Assembly (NCBI GenBank): GCA_903913285.1
Contig: CAIWKO010000052.1
Location: 1 to 34,744 of the forward strand
Direction of reading: 5' to 3'
From: an uncultured Bacteroidales bacterium
GTDB taxonomy: Bacteria > Bacteroidota > Bacteroidia > Bacteroidales > CAIWKO01
Length of the DNA stretch: 34,744 nucleotides
The translations under genes and the position numbers were made by a program. The notes under the pieces were generated by a model. That model worked only from the letters and a program-made list of their open reading frames with translations. It was not told where the DNA came from and ran no database searches. The first letter of the stretch is position 1. Each line of letters opens with the position of its first letter. Positions 1-7,711 of this stretch are shown one piece after another.

Positions 1-24
1 ATTTAGCAATAAAAAATATAGAAA

Positions 25-54
25 TGGCTTGGAGTAAGCCAATTTACAATTGGC
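25..54. other. Two mutually exclusive short hairpins, possible terminator
   Basis: TGGCTT (25-30) can pair with AAGCCA (36-41), while GCCAATT (38-44) can pair with AATTGGC (48-54). The two stems share bases 38-41, so only one can form at a time. Read on the minus strand, the first hairpin is followed by a T-rich stretch, so it could be a weak terminator for the lipoprotein gene that ends at 225. The rest of 1-224 shows no gene or RNA that I recognise; a TAnnTTTG-like box (TATCTTTG) lies at 80-87 on the plus strand without a clear partner. Confidence 0.3.
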
Positions 55-224
55 CCATAATCCTTAACCAAATTCTAATTATCTTTGAACAACGATGCAA
101 ATTATAAAAATCCTGTTTACACAATCTACTTTATAGTCTCTTGAGCGGGCACAATTTAATGAACAGTCTCGGTGCGAAGTTGCATACTTAGCCACTAAAG
201 ATTGCGAATGCAGACAGTCAAATT

Positions 225-806
225 TTATTTCGAACCATAGTCATTGTTAATGGTAATATAACCCGGATATTCAATTGCGGAAGCACCGATCAAAATAGTG
301 GGCTTTGCTTTTAAGGTGATCCGTGTAGGTTTGTTACCATATCCGGCTAAATTCAAGCCGAAATTGATCAGATTTTTTCCCGATTGACCTGAAAGAACCT
401 TAACGAGATCTGTCGTCACCTGAATTGGAAAGATACCACTGGCGTTATTCGGCAGAATTTCGATCCTGTTGGTGGTAGTACCGTTAGCAACTTCAACATT
501 GTCGATAAGCAATATCCAATCTAGTTTGTTTAAGGCAGCTTTTTCTTTGTTCGGATTTCTTACTTCTACATTAACGGTCATACTTAATGGCAAGGAACCC
601 GATGTAACGGATGCCAGCAACTTAATACCATCGGTAAACGACAGATCTGTGAAACTTTTAAATTTTTGGACATCGATACCTGCCATTTTTATATTATCGA
701 CCGCAGATAAGCGAAAATCACATGATAAGAAAGTGGTAAGTTCTTTGATCTGTTTGCACGAAGCAAACATTAAGAGAAAAAGTACGAAATATAGTTTCCT
801 GTTCAT
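225..806 (-). CDS. LEA type 2 family lipoprotein
   Basis: The 193-residue product starts with a lipoprotein signal peptide: charged MNRK, a hydrophobic stretch, then a lipobox ending FASC with the lipidated cysteine at residue 17. The mature part resembles the LEA14/WHy-type beta-sandwich domain. It has an alternating hydrophobic pattern, a central stretch on conserved 'VEVRNPNKEKAALNKLDW' lines, and 'ILPNNASGIFPIQV' typical of the family. Such proteins are membrane-anchored and common in Bacteroidota; their role is unclear, possibly envelope stress or binding of hydrophobic ligands. It lies about 108 bp downstream of the lysine-tailed gene on the same strand and may share its transcript. The family call rests on pattern recognition only. 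Confidence 0.7.
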   Translation of the reverse strand: MNRKLYFVLFLLMFASCKQIKELTTFLSCDFRLSAVDNIKMAGIDVQKFKSFTDLSFTDGIKLLASVTSGSLPLSMTVNVEVRNPNKEKAALNKLDWILLIDNVEVANGTTTNRIEILPNNASGIFPIQVTTDLVKVLSGQSGKNLINFGLNLAGYGNKPTRITLKAKPTILIGASAIEYPGYITINNDYGSK

Positions 807-913
807 CAGTTCATTTTAATATTTGAAACCAAAATTTAATACTATTATATAATACACCGAAAGGCCAGATAATAAACCAAGCTTTCGATCCTAAAAATAC
901 ACGCTAAAAAAAA

Positions 914-1414
914 CTATTTTTTAGCTGCTTTTTTCTTTATAGGTACATTTTTTTTCTTTGCAACAACTGTTTTCTTAGCCGCTTCTTTTTTCGTGACTAC
1001 CACATGATCCAAACCGTTCTTTTCAAATTCTTTCACGTATTCTTCAGTGATAGGATCAAGCAAATCGATCTTTTCTTCCATACTCATGTTGTCGGCCTTT
1101 TTGCCAAGTTTTGTATGGATATCGCGATCGGCTAAACGATATATCAAATGATCCCAGAAACACTCTTCTTCATAGTCATCCACAATATCAATAACTTCTT
1201 CATCAAAAGCAATTGAAGGCATGAAAAGTTCGAGTTCTTTATCATATTCAACCATTTTTTCGAGGCCTGCTTCTGTGCTTTTAGAAAAAATATGCTGCAC
1301 GAGATCGTTCAGTACAATATTTTCAGGTTCATCAACAACCCAATCGCCAATATAAATGAGTTTTAACAGCTCTTTGTACTGGTCTTGCGATAATTCGAGT
1401 TTTACTTTTTTCAT
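914..1414 (-). CDS. Hypothetical acidic protein with lysine-rich tail
   Basis: I do not recognise this 166-residue protein with certainty. The first 130 residues are acidic and look helical, with 'IYIGDWVVDEPE' near the start and 'DDYEEECFWDHLIYRLADRD' in the middle. Residues from about 138 onward form a basic tail of lysine, alanine and valine (TKKEAAKK, VVAKKKNV, IKKKAAKK), as seen in histone-H1-like or other nucleic-acid-binding tails. There is no signal peptide or membrane segment, so it is probably cytoplasmic. It begins 13 bp after the ftcD stop on the same strand and is probably cotranscribed with ftcD, though no functional link is evident. The strongly two-part charge layout is its most distinctive trait. 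Confidence 0.7.
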   Translation of the reverse strand: MKKVKLELSQDQYKELLKLIYIGDWVVDEPENIVLNDLVQHIFSKSTEAGLEKMVEYDKELELFMPSIAFDEEVIDIVDDYEEECFWDHLIYRLADRDIHTKLGKKADNMSMEEKIDLLDPITEEYVKEFEKNGLDHVVVTKKEAAKKTVVAKKKNVPIKKKAAKK

Positions 1415-1427
1415 GTGTTTTATGTTT

Positions 1428-3122
1428 TTATTTAATTTTTCCGTTTACTACATCTAATATTTCCGTTTCGAGTTGTTTTGCATCTTGCTCAATAACCTCT
1501 CCCCTGCCAATTATATCTTTTACAAAATCAACATCTTTTAAACCCGAGGCATTAATTTTTACATTCAGAAAGGCTCCCATAACCGCCGAACGGGCACACA
1601 ATGCTCCCACTCCGGCATCGGTTACAGAATTAGGATTACCGACCTCAGCCATAGCTTTTATGATCTTCATGGAAGCAAAGGCTTTTTGCATAGTTTTGAA
1701 AGGAATTTCGGTAGCAAAACGGGTTGCATCCTGAATAGCATTATCCCTTACAGCTTTTTCGGTATCGTTGTTCTTTGGCAACCCAAAGGCATCCATAATT
1801 TTGTTGAAAGCATTGGTATCTTCATCAACCAAAAACATTAGCTCATCTTTTATTTTTTGTCCTTGTTCGGCCCAATCGGAAAATTCTTTCCAACGTTCGT
1901 CCCAACCGGCTTTATGTGAAGAAAGGTTCGCTACCATTGTAGCCAATGAAATACCCAAGGCGCCCATATATGCAGAAACAGAACCACCACCCGGTGCGGG
2001 CGATTCGGATGCTGTTTCGTTGGCAAAGGCTTTACAAGTTAGATCAATGAGTTTTTTCTGTTTGTTGATATCAGAATCTTCCAACACATACTCAATAATT
2101 TTCTCTCTGGGATTAAAAGGTTTTAGATCATCAAGCCCGAGTGATTTTACAGCAATTTTTATCAGCTCATCTTCAGAAACGCCAATGGAACGTTGTTGTT
2201 TTTTAAGAAAATATTTTCCGGCATCAATCATGGCTTTTAAAGGCACTAACCCCACAAGCTCGGAACCACTAACCCTCATACCCCGCTCCTGTGCTTTTTT
2301 ACATGATTCTTCAAATGCCTCGTGAACCGATGTTATGCTGATGTTGGTAAGATTGATGGATACCTGTGCAATTCCATACTCTTCGATATACCAACCGATA
2401 GCTTTGCATGCTTTTAGTGAACCCGGAATCATAATTTGTTTTCCATCGGCATCCTTCATGATCTTTCCTGTAACAGGATTTCCTTCGCGTTTCGGGCGGC
2501 CTTTTTCTCTGATATCAAAAGCAACTGCATTTGCACGACGGGTAGAAGTTGTATTTAAGTTTATATTGTATGCCACCAAAAAATCGCGTGCACCAACGGC
2601 TGTGGCACCGGCACCGGCATTAAATTCAGCAGGCCCAAAGTCGGGTTTCCAATTCGGATCGGCAAGTTTTTTCTGCAAACCTTCGTATTCACCTGAGCGG
2701 CAATTTGCCAGATTGCGGCGTTCGGGAGTGAATGCTGCATTTTCGTAACAATAAACAGGAATATTCAGTTCATTACCCACTTTTTCGGCCAGTTTGCGGG
2801 CATAAACCACGGTTTCTTCCATGGTGATACCAGCAATTGGAACAAACGGACAAACATCGGTAGCACCCATGCGGGGATGTTCGCCTTTATGTTTGCGCAT
2901 GTCGATAATTTCGGCTGCTTTTTTAATGCCTCTGAAAGCTGCTTCTACGATAGCTTCCGGAGTTCCAACAATAGTAACAACAGTTCGGTTAGTAGCTTTT
3001 CCGGGGTCAACATCCAATAATTTGACACCATCAACGGTTTCAATCTGATCAGTAATTTGTTTAATGATCCCCATATCATTTCCTTCGCTGAAATTGGGAA
3101 CGCATTCTATTAATTGCTTCAT
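1428..3122 (-). CDS. ftcD: Bifunctional glutamate formimidoyltransferase / formimidoyl-THF cyclodeaminase
   Basis: FtcD moves the formimino group of formiminoglutamate to tetrahydrofolate and then releases ammonia to give methenyl-THF, the last steps of one histidine degradation route. The 564-residue protein has both domains. The transferase occupies roughly residues 1-300 and begins with the typical 'ECVPNFSEG'. It has 'KHKGEHPRMGATDVCPF', with His82 matching the catalytic histidine of mammalian FTCD. The cyclodeaminase is roughly residues 340-564, with 'SESPAPGGGSVSAYMGALG'. The length matches the fused form. It is divergent from the KAS III-like gene, and the lysine-tailed gene follows 13 bp downstream. 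hutI lies about 3 kb away on the same strand in another transcription unit, and hutH and hutU are not in the window. Confidence 0.95.
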   Translation of the reverse strand: MKQLIECVPNFSEGNDMGIIKQITDQIETVDGVKLLDVDPGKATNRTVVTIVGTPEAIVEAAFRGIKKAAEIIDMRKHKGEHPRMGATDVCPFVPIAGITMEETVVYARKLAEKVGNELNIPVYCYENAAFTPERRNLANCRSGEYEGLQKKLADPNWKPDFGPAEFNAGAGATAVGARDFLVAYNINLNTTSTRRANAVAFDIREKGRPKREGNPVTGKIMKDADGKQIMIPGSLKACKAIGWYIEEYGIAQVSINLTNISITSVHEAFEESCKKAQERGMRVSGSELVGLVPLKAMIDAGKYFLKKQQRSIGVSEDELIKIAVKSLGLDDLKPFNPREKIIEYVLEDSDINKQKKLIDLTCKAFANETASESPAPGGGSVSAYMGALGISLATMVANLSSHKAGWDERWKEFSDWAEQGQKIKDELMFLVDEDTNAFNKIMDAFGLPKNNDTEKAVRDNAIQDATRFATEIPFKTMQKAFASMKIIKAMAEVGNPNSVTDAGVGALCARSAVMGAFLNVKINASGLKDVDFVKDIIGRGEVIEQDAKQLETEILDVVNGKIK

Positions 3123-3217
3123 TTTTAAAAATAGTTTTTAATTCAGGGTGCTAAATTACTAGTTTGCGATAAACCACGTTTACTTTTTTTATAAAATAAT
3201 ATGAAATCGTAACGAGT

Positions 3218-3237
3218 TGCAAAAAAATATTTTTGCA
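3218..3237. promoter_or_regulatory. Inverted repeat in the ftcD / KAS III-like divergent region
   Basis: TGCAAAAA and TTTTTGCA form a perfect 8-bp inverted repeat with a 4-bp spacer. It lies about 95 bp upstream of ftcD and 112 bp upstream of the plus-strand gene. The right arm overlaps a promoter-like box, TATTTTTG at 3228-3235. The surrounding DNA is very AT-rich, so chance is a serious alternative. It could be an operator or the core of paired promoters. Confidence 0.25.
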
Positions 3238-3318
3238 CAATTACTTATTTTGCAATTATTTGATGTTTCTTTTGCAATAAATTTTGTAATTTTTATAAGA
3301 ATTATTAATATACTTTTA

Positions 3319-3326
3319 TATTTTTG
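3319..3326 (+). promoter_or_regulatory. Putative -7 box for the KAS III-like gene
   Basis: TATTTTTG matches the Bacteroidota TAnnTTTG box and lies 24 bp before the start codon at 3350. I see no TTG at the expected 19-21 bp upstream, so this is only a half-match. Confidence 0.35.
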
Positions 3327-3349
3327 CAGATTAATCGTGAACAAAACAC

Positions 3350-4432
3350 ATGAAGACTTCTTTTTATTCAATTATTACAGGATCAGGGAAATATATACCT
3401 ACAAAGGTAGTGAAGAATGAGCAATTTTTGACAAATACTTTTTTAAACATATCGGGTGAAGAGTTTCCAAAAACCAATGAAGACATAATCCAAAAATTTA
3501 AAGAAATTACTGAAATTGAAGAAAGAAGATATGTTGAAGACCAATTTGTTACTTCCGATATTGGTTATTTTGCAGCACTCGATGCGATAGAATCTTCAAA
3601 AAGCGATAAAGAAACATTTGATTATATTATTGTGGCTCATAATTTTGGTGATGTTACAAAAGTTAACCCGAAATCGGATCTGGTTCCTACTCTTGCTGCA
3701 CGTATTAAACATAAATTGAAAATATCCAACCCATTCACGGTTGCTTACGACCTGCCGTTTGGATGTCCGGGATGGCTTCAGGCTTTGATTCAGGCCGATT
3801 ATTATATTAAATCGGGAGATGCAAAAAAAATATTGGTGATAGGTGCAGAAACCTTGTCGCGTGTTTCTGACCCTCATGATATTGATAGTATGCTCTATTC
3901 TGACGGGGCAGGTGCTGTTATAGTTGAAGCGATAGAAAGTGAAACGCCAACGGGTATTATTTCGCATCTGACCCGTTCTGATACTCTCGACCATTCAACA
4001 CTTCTTTGTATGAGCAGTTCATACGACATGGATTCTCCCAATAAAGATATTTATTTAAAGATGAATGGCCGTAAATTATACGAATACGCATTGAATACTG
4101 TGCCGCAACTGGTGAAAGATTGTATTGAAAAATCAAAAATATTATTCAGCGATATTAAAAAACTCATCATCCATCAGGCTAATGCAAAAATGGATTATGC
4201 TATACTTGAACGCCTTTATAAGCTTTATGGCATTAAAGATACGTCGGGAAGTATCATGCCGATGACCATATCTTTTTTAGGAAATAATTCGGTTGCTACT
4301 TTACCGATACTGATCGACATGCTTTTTAAAGGTGAATTAAAAAACCACAATGCGGTTTCGGGCGACCATTTGATATTTGCTTCTGTCGGCGCCGGGATGA
4401 ACGTGAATGCCATGGTTTATAAAATTCATTAA
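3350..4432 (+). CDS. 3-oxoacyl-ACP synthase III (KAS III/FabH)-like enzyme
   Basis: This 360-residue thiolase-fold condensing enzyme keeps the KAS III catalytic triad. Cys139 sits in 'DLPFGCPGW', His275 in 'IIHQANAKM' (compare HQAN in FabH) and Asn312 in 'FLGNNSVATLP'. 'SDGAGAVIVEA' is a typical FabH glycine-rich stretch. It is somewhat longer than housekeeping FabH (about 320-330 residues), and 'PFGCPGW' replaces the usual 'ACAGF'-type cysteine loop, so a specialised acyl substrate is possible. No ACP, acyltransferase or other lipid or polyketide gene is nearby; it stands alone, divergent from ftcD. The substrate cannot be read from the sequence. Candidate roles include fatty-acid initiation, aryl-polyene or other lipid synthesis. 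The ATG at 3350 fits the usual N-terminus. Confidence 0.85.
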   Translation: MKTSFYSIITGSGKYIPTKVVKNEQFLTNTFLNISGEEFPKTNEDIIQKFKEITEIEERRYVEDQFVTSDIGYFAALDAIESSKSDKETFDYIIVAHNFGDVTKVNPKSDLVPTLAARIKHKLKISNPFTVAYDLPFGCPGWLQALIQADYYIKSGDAKKILVIGAETLSRVSDPHDIDSMLYSDGAGAVIVEAIESETPTGIISHLTRSDTLDHSTLLCMSSSYDMDSPNKDIYLKMNGRKLYEYALNTVPQLVKDCIEKSKILFSDIKKLIIHQANAKMDYAILERLYKLYGIKDTSGSIMPMTISFLGNNSVATLPILIDMLFKGELKNHNAVSGDHLIFASVGAGMNVNAMVYKIH

Positions 4433-4509
4433 GCTTCAAAATCATAGATCCCTTTTCAAATTATTAGTTTCCGTCTTTATTGAATAATTCTTAGACAGTT
4501 TTCATCAAG

Positions 4510-4527
4510 CCTTTTGGAATCAAAAGG
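4510..4527. other. Short hairpin downstream of the KAS III-like gene
   Basis: CCTTTTG and CAAAAGG form a 7-bp stem with a GAAT loop, 78 bp after the stop codon at 4432. It is not followed by a run of T on the plus strand, so it is not a canonical intrinsic terminator. It is the only clear secondary structure in this 180-bp gap. Confidence 0.3.
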
Positions 4528-4612
4528 GTCATTATTTTGAAAGATTTTTGAGAGAACTTACTTTATTAAATTGCGGAATTATCTACTTTTATAAATTCTT
4601 ATTCTTATAAAA

Positions 4613-5650
4613 ATGACCATCACTGATATTCAGCAAATTTGCATTCACGGAGTTGGAAACAAACAATCCGATGAGCCCAATGTTTATTCAAAATCTGTTT
4701 TTAAAATAACCGATCCTGAGGTCAATAATTTACTGCTGAAGTATTTTACCGGGTCGTTTAATTCGAACGAATTTTACACGCTGCAACACGATAGCAGCCT
4801 GCAGTTGAACGAAATTTATTCGTACGTTGGTGAGATATTCGAAAACCCTGAAAAACTGTTTGCTCAAAGTATTAATATCACAAAACATTTGTACGAACAA
4901 ACCACTCATCCCAAGATAAAATCGGGAGAATTGTATGTGGTTTATTTTAAAGACTGCCTTATCGAAAACGAAAAAGCCGATGCTGTCGGGCTATTCAAAT
5001 CGGAAAACCGCGAATCTTTTTTGAAGGTATTTCTCGAAAATGGGAATTATGAGATCGATAGCGAAGAAGGCATTAACATCAATAAGCTCGACAAAGGATG
5101 TATTATTTTTAATACGGCCAAAGAGGATGGTTATTTGGTGGCACTGGTTGATAATGCTTCGAAAGGAAGCGAAACTCAGTATTGGAAAAACGATTTTCTG
5201 CACGTTCAGCCGCGGAATGACAATTACCATCAAACTCAAAATTTACTGACACTTTGTAAAAATTTCGTGGTAGAAAAATTGCCTACTGAATTTGAAGCCA
5301 ACAAAGCCGATCAGGCCGATATGCTGAACAAATCGGTGAAGTTCTTTAAAGAAAACGATTCGTTCAGCATGGATGAGTTTACCGGAGAAGTGATGCAAAA
5401 CCCCGATGTGATAGAAGCGTTCAATAAATACAAGCATCAGTTTGTTCAGGAACGTGATATTGATATTGCCGACGAATTTGAAATATCGGGGCCTGCAGTA
5501 AAAAAACAACAACGGGTTTTTAAAAGTGTTATTAAACTAGACAAAAACTTCCACATTTATGTGCATGGCAACCGCGAGTTTATCGAACGCGGGTTTGACG
5601 AAGCCACGGGCATGTATTATTATAAAGTGTTTTTCAAAGAAGAAGCCTGA
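4613..5650 (+). CDS. Nucleoid-associated protein, NdpA/YejK family
   Basis: The 345-residue protein resembles the 37-kDa nucleoid-associated protein family (PF04245, NdpA/YejK). Supporting traits are the N-terminal 'ITDIQQICIHGVGNKQSDEPNVYSK' lines, the mid-region 'YVVYFKDCLIENEKADAVGLFKSENRESFLKV', and a C-terminal part with 'FEISGPAVKKQQRVFKSVIKLDKNFHIYVHG'. The last contains the 'I(K)LDKNFHI' segment typical of the family. It is cytoplasmic with no signal peptide. Members bind DNA in the nucleoid, but their physiological role is little known. The gene stands alone. Its last 31 bp overlap the 3' end of the convergent racemase gene. Confidence 0.8.
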   Translation: MTITDIQQICIHGVGNKQSDEPNVYSKSVFKITDPEVNNLLLKYFTGSFNSNEFYTLQHDSSLQLNEIYSYVGEIFENPEKLFAQSINITKHLYEQTTHPKIKSGELYVVYFKDCLIENEKADAVGLFKSENRESFLKVFLENGNYEIDSEEGININKLDKGCIIFNTAKEDGYLVALVDNASKGSETQYWKNDFLHVQPRNDNYHQTQNLLTLCKNFVVEKLPTEFEANKADQADMLNKSVKFFKENDSFSMDEFTGEVMQNPDVIEAFNKYKHQFVQERDIDIADEFEISGPAVKKQQRVFKSVIKLDKNFHIYVHGNREFIERGFDEATGMYYYKVFFKEEA

Positions 5651-6339
5651 CCCTTCAGAGCAAAGTCAACAGCAGCCTGTGCATGAATTTCGGTAGTATC
5701 GAAAACCAACAAAGACGTATCATCCTGTTTGATGATAAGCGGAAGTTCTGTACAACCCAAAATCACGCCCTGAACCCCCTGATCTTTGAACTTTTCGATA
5801 ATTTCAATAAGCCGAGCTTTTGAATCGGGGTTGATGTTGCCCTTAAATAATTCTGAAAAGATAACCGAATTGACAAATTTACGATCGTCATCGTCCGGAA
5901 TCATAATATCAAGTCCCGATTCAATGTACTTTTGCTTATAAAAATCCATTTCCATGGTAATTTTGGTTCCAAGCAAACCCAGTTTGGTGATGGATCTTTG
6001 TTTTATCATATTTATTGTAGCTTCTGCAATATGTATCAACGGAATGGAAACCGCCTCAGCTACTGCCTTATCGAACATATGCATGGTATTGGCACAAAGC
6101 AACACGCAATCGGCTCCGGCATTTTCAATTGATCGGGCAGCTTTTACCATGATAACACCAATTTCTTCGAAAGCATTGCGATTTACACAATATTCTATTT
6201 CAGCAAAATCGAGAGAATTTAAGATCAATTTTGCCGAATGATTGTTTTTCAATCTCGCATCAACAGTTTCATTGATTATCTTATAATAATCTGTGGTCGA
6301 CTGCCAACTTGTGCCACCTATTAATCCAATTATTTTCAT
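5620..6339 (-). CDS. Aspartate/glutamate racemase family protein
   Basis: This 239-residue cofactor-independent racemase carries both catalytic cysteines of the family: Cys82 in 'LLCANTMHMF' and Cys196 in 'ILGCTELPLI'. The N-terminus 'MKIIGLIGGTSWQSTTDYY' is the classic aspartate racemase start, closer to RacD/YgeA than to MurI. It interconverts L- and D-forms of aspartate and/or glutamate in the cytoplasm. Its start is only 3 bp past the hutI stop, so the two are probably one operon. This suggests, by inference, that the racemase handles glutamate made by histidine breakdown, or simply rides along. The last 31 bp overlap the convergent NdpA-family gene. Confidence 0.9.
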   Translation of the reverse strand: MKIIGLIGGTSWQSTTDYYKIINETVDARLKNNHSAKLILNSLDFAEIEYCVNRNAFEEIGVIMVKAARSIENAGADCVLLCANTMHMFDKAVAEAVSIPLIHIAEATINMIKQRSITKLGLLGTKITMEMDFYKQKYIESGLDIMIPDDDDRKFVNSVIFSELFKGNINPDSKARLIEIIEKFKDQGVQGVILGCTELPLIIKQDDTSLLVFDTTEIHAQAAVDFALKGQASSLKNTL

Positions 6340-6342
6340 TCT

Positions 6343-7611
6343 CTATTTTTGAATTTTTCCGTTAATAATAACTGTATCAATTTTATTGCTTCCATAGGCA
6401 TAAGGCATAAACTCATAAGTAGGGATGGGTTTTGTGATAAACACGTTTGCTTTTTTTCCGATGCCGATGCTGCCAAGTTCTTCCGAAACACCCATGGCAT
6501 AAGCGCTATTGAGAGTAACGGCATGCAAAGCTTCTTCGGGCAGCATTTTATATTTAATACACCCCAAAGCCAAAACTAATTGCATATTGCCCGAAGGCGA
6601 CGAACCGGGATTGAAATCGCTTGCCAAAGCAACCGGAAGCCCTGCGTTTATCATTTTCCTGACAGGAGCATAATTCATGCCCAGAAAAAATGCAGCTCCC
6701 GGCAACAAAGTTGGCATAGTTTCAGAATCTAACAATACTACTATTTCATCATCACCCGTATACTCAAGATGATCCACTGATAAAGCGTTATATTTTACCC
6801 CGACCTGAATACCCCCCGAATAATCAAGTTCATTTGCATGGATCTTAGGGCGTAACCCATATTTCATACCGGCCATTAACATGCGTTCGGTTTCCTCAAC
6901 CGTAAAAAAACCACGATCGCAAAAAACATCAATAAAATCGGCCAAATTCTCACCGGCAACCATCGGAATCATTTCGTTGATAATTATTTCCACATACTCT
7001 TTTTGTTTTCCTTTATATTCTAACGGAACGGCATGTGCGCCCAAAAAAGTTGCTTTAATAGTAAGCGGCGAAAGTTGCCTTAATTTTTTGATAACTCTCA
7101 GCATTTTCAGTTCGTCTTCAGTAGACAAACCATAACCGCTTTTAATTTCCACTGCACCCGTTCCAAGCATTTTTATTTCTTCAAGCCGTGCCAAAGCCTG
7201 TTCACATAGCTCATCTTCCGATGTATCGTGAAGAAGCTTTGCTGAATTTAAAATGCCTCCACCGCGCTTTGCAATTTCTTCATAAGATAAACCTTTTATT
7301 TTGTCGATATACTCAATTTCGCGGCTTCCAGCATAAACCAAATGGGTGTGCGAATCGCAAAAAGCAGGAAAAACCATTTTTCCGGTAGCATCGATTACCT
7401 TAACATTTTCGTTTTCCGAGGCCATAGAAGGCTTATAATCACGCATCAGACCATATTCGGAAATTGTTTCTTTTTCAATGATCAAATAAGAATTTTTAAT
7501 GGTTCTTAGGTTCAACATATCCTTACCAGATACTTTTAACCGATGCAATTTTTCATTTGGTTCAACCGAAGCAAGTTCCTTAATATTTTTAATTATGAGT
7601 TTCATATACAT
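6343..7611 (-). CDS. hutI: Imidazolonepropionase
   Basis: HutI hydrolyses imidazolone-5-propionate to N-formimino-L-glutamate in histidine degradation, giving the substrate of FtcD. The 422-residue amidohydrolase shows the metal-binding 'DSHTHLVYAGSR', then 'GAHAVPLEY', 'IHANELDYSGG', 'DHLEYTG' and a late 'ALASDFNPGSSPS', in the usual order. Two starts are possible: ATG at 7611 (MYMKLIIK) or, more like relatives, ATG at 7605 (MKLIIKN). The racemase gene follows 3 bp downstream. The promoter is probably in the symmetrical region 7671-7692 shared with the first C10 protease. No hutH, hutU or hutG is visible, so the pathway must be completed elsewhere in the genome. Confidence 0.95.
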   Translation of the reverse strand: MYMKLIIKNIKELASVEPNEKLHRLKVSGKDMLNLRTIKNSYLIIEKETISEYGLMRDYKPSMASENENVKVIDATGKMVFPAFCDSHTHLVYAGSREIEYIDKIKGLSYEEIAKRGGGILNSAKLLHDTSEDELCEQALARLEEIKMLGTGAVEIKSGYGLSTEDELKMLRVIKKLRQLSPLTIKATFLGAHAVPLEYKGKQKEYVEIIINEMIPMVAGENLADFIDVFCDRGFFTVEETERMLMAGMKYGLRPKIHANELDYSGGIQVGVKYNALSVDHLEYTGDDEIVVLLDSETMPTLLPGAAFFLGMNYAPVRKMINAGLPVALASDFNPGSSPSGNMQLVLALGCIKYKMLPEEALHAVTLNSAYAMGVSEELGSIGIGKKANVFITKPIPTYEFMPYAYGSNKIDTVIINGKIQK

Positions 7612-7670
7612 CCAATATTGGTTAATTAATAGTTAAAGACGATTTTATGATTTATTATTGTTTTTTAGAA

Positions 7671-7692
7671 ACAAAATTATGTTTAATTTTGT
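7671..7692. promoter_or_regulatory. Back-to-back -7 boxes forming a perfect inverted repeat (hutI / C10 protease)
   Basis: ACAAAATTA, a 4-bp spacer TGTT, and TAATTTTGT make a perfect 9-bp inverted repeat. Each arm contains TAATTTTG, an exact TAnnTTTG box. The copy at 7684-7691 points right to the protease gene at 7712, and the copy at 7672-7679 points left to hutI. The nearest -33-like TTG is 23 bp away on each side (7658-7660 plus strand, 7703-7705 minus strand), slightly longer than the usual 19-21. The symmetry could reflect two abutting promoters, an operator, or both. Confidence 0.5.
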
Positions 7693-7711
7693 AAAAAAAC
7701 ACCAACCATTT

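Noticed and set aside
1-224. tRNA, tmRNA or other structured RNA at the left edge
   Set aside because: No cloverleaf, anticodon arm or known RNA core could be built; only two small hairpins were found.
7658-7711. N-terminal extension of the first C10 protease (TTG 7658 or ATG 7679)
   Set aside because: The extension would precede the signal peptide and overlap the TAATTTTG promoter box at 7684-7691; ATG 7712 gives a standard signal peptide.
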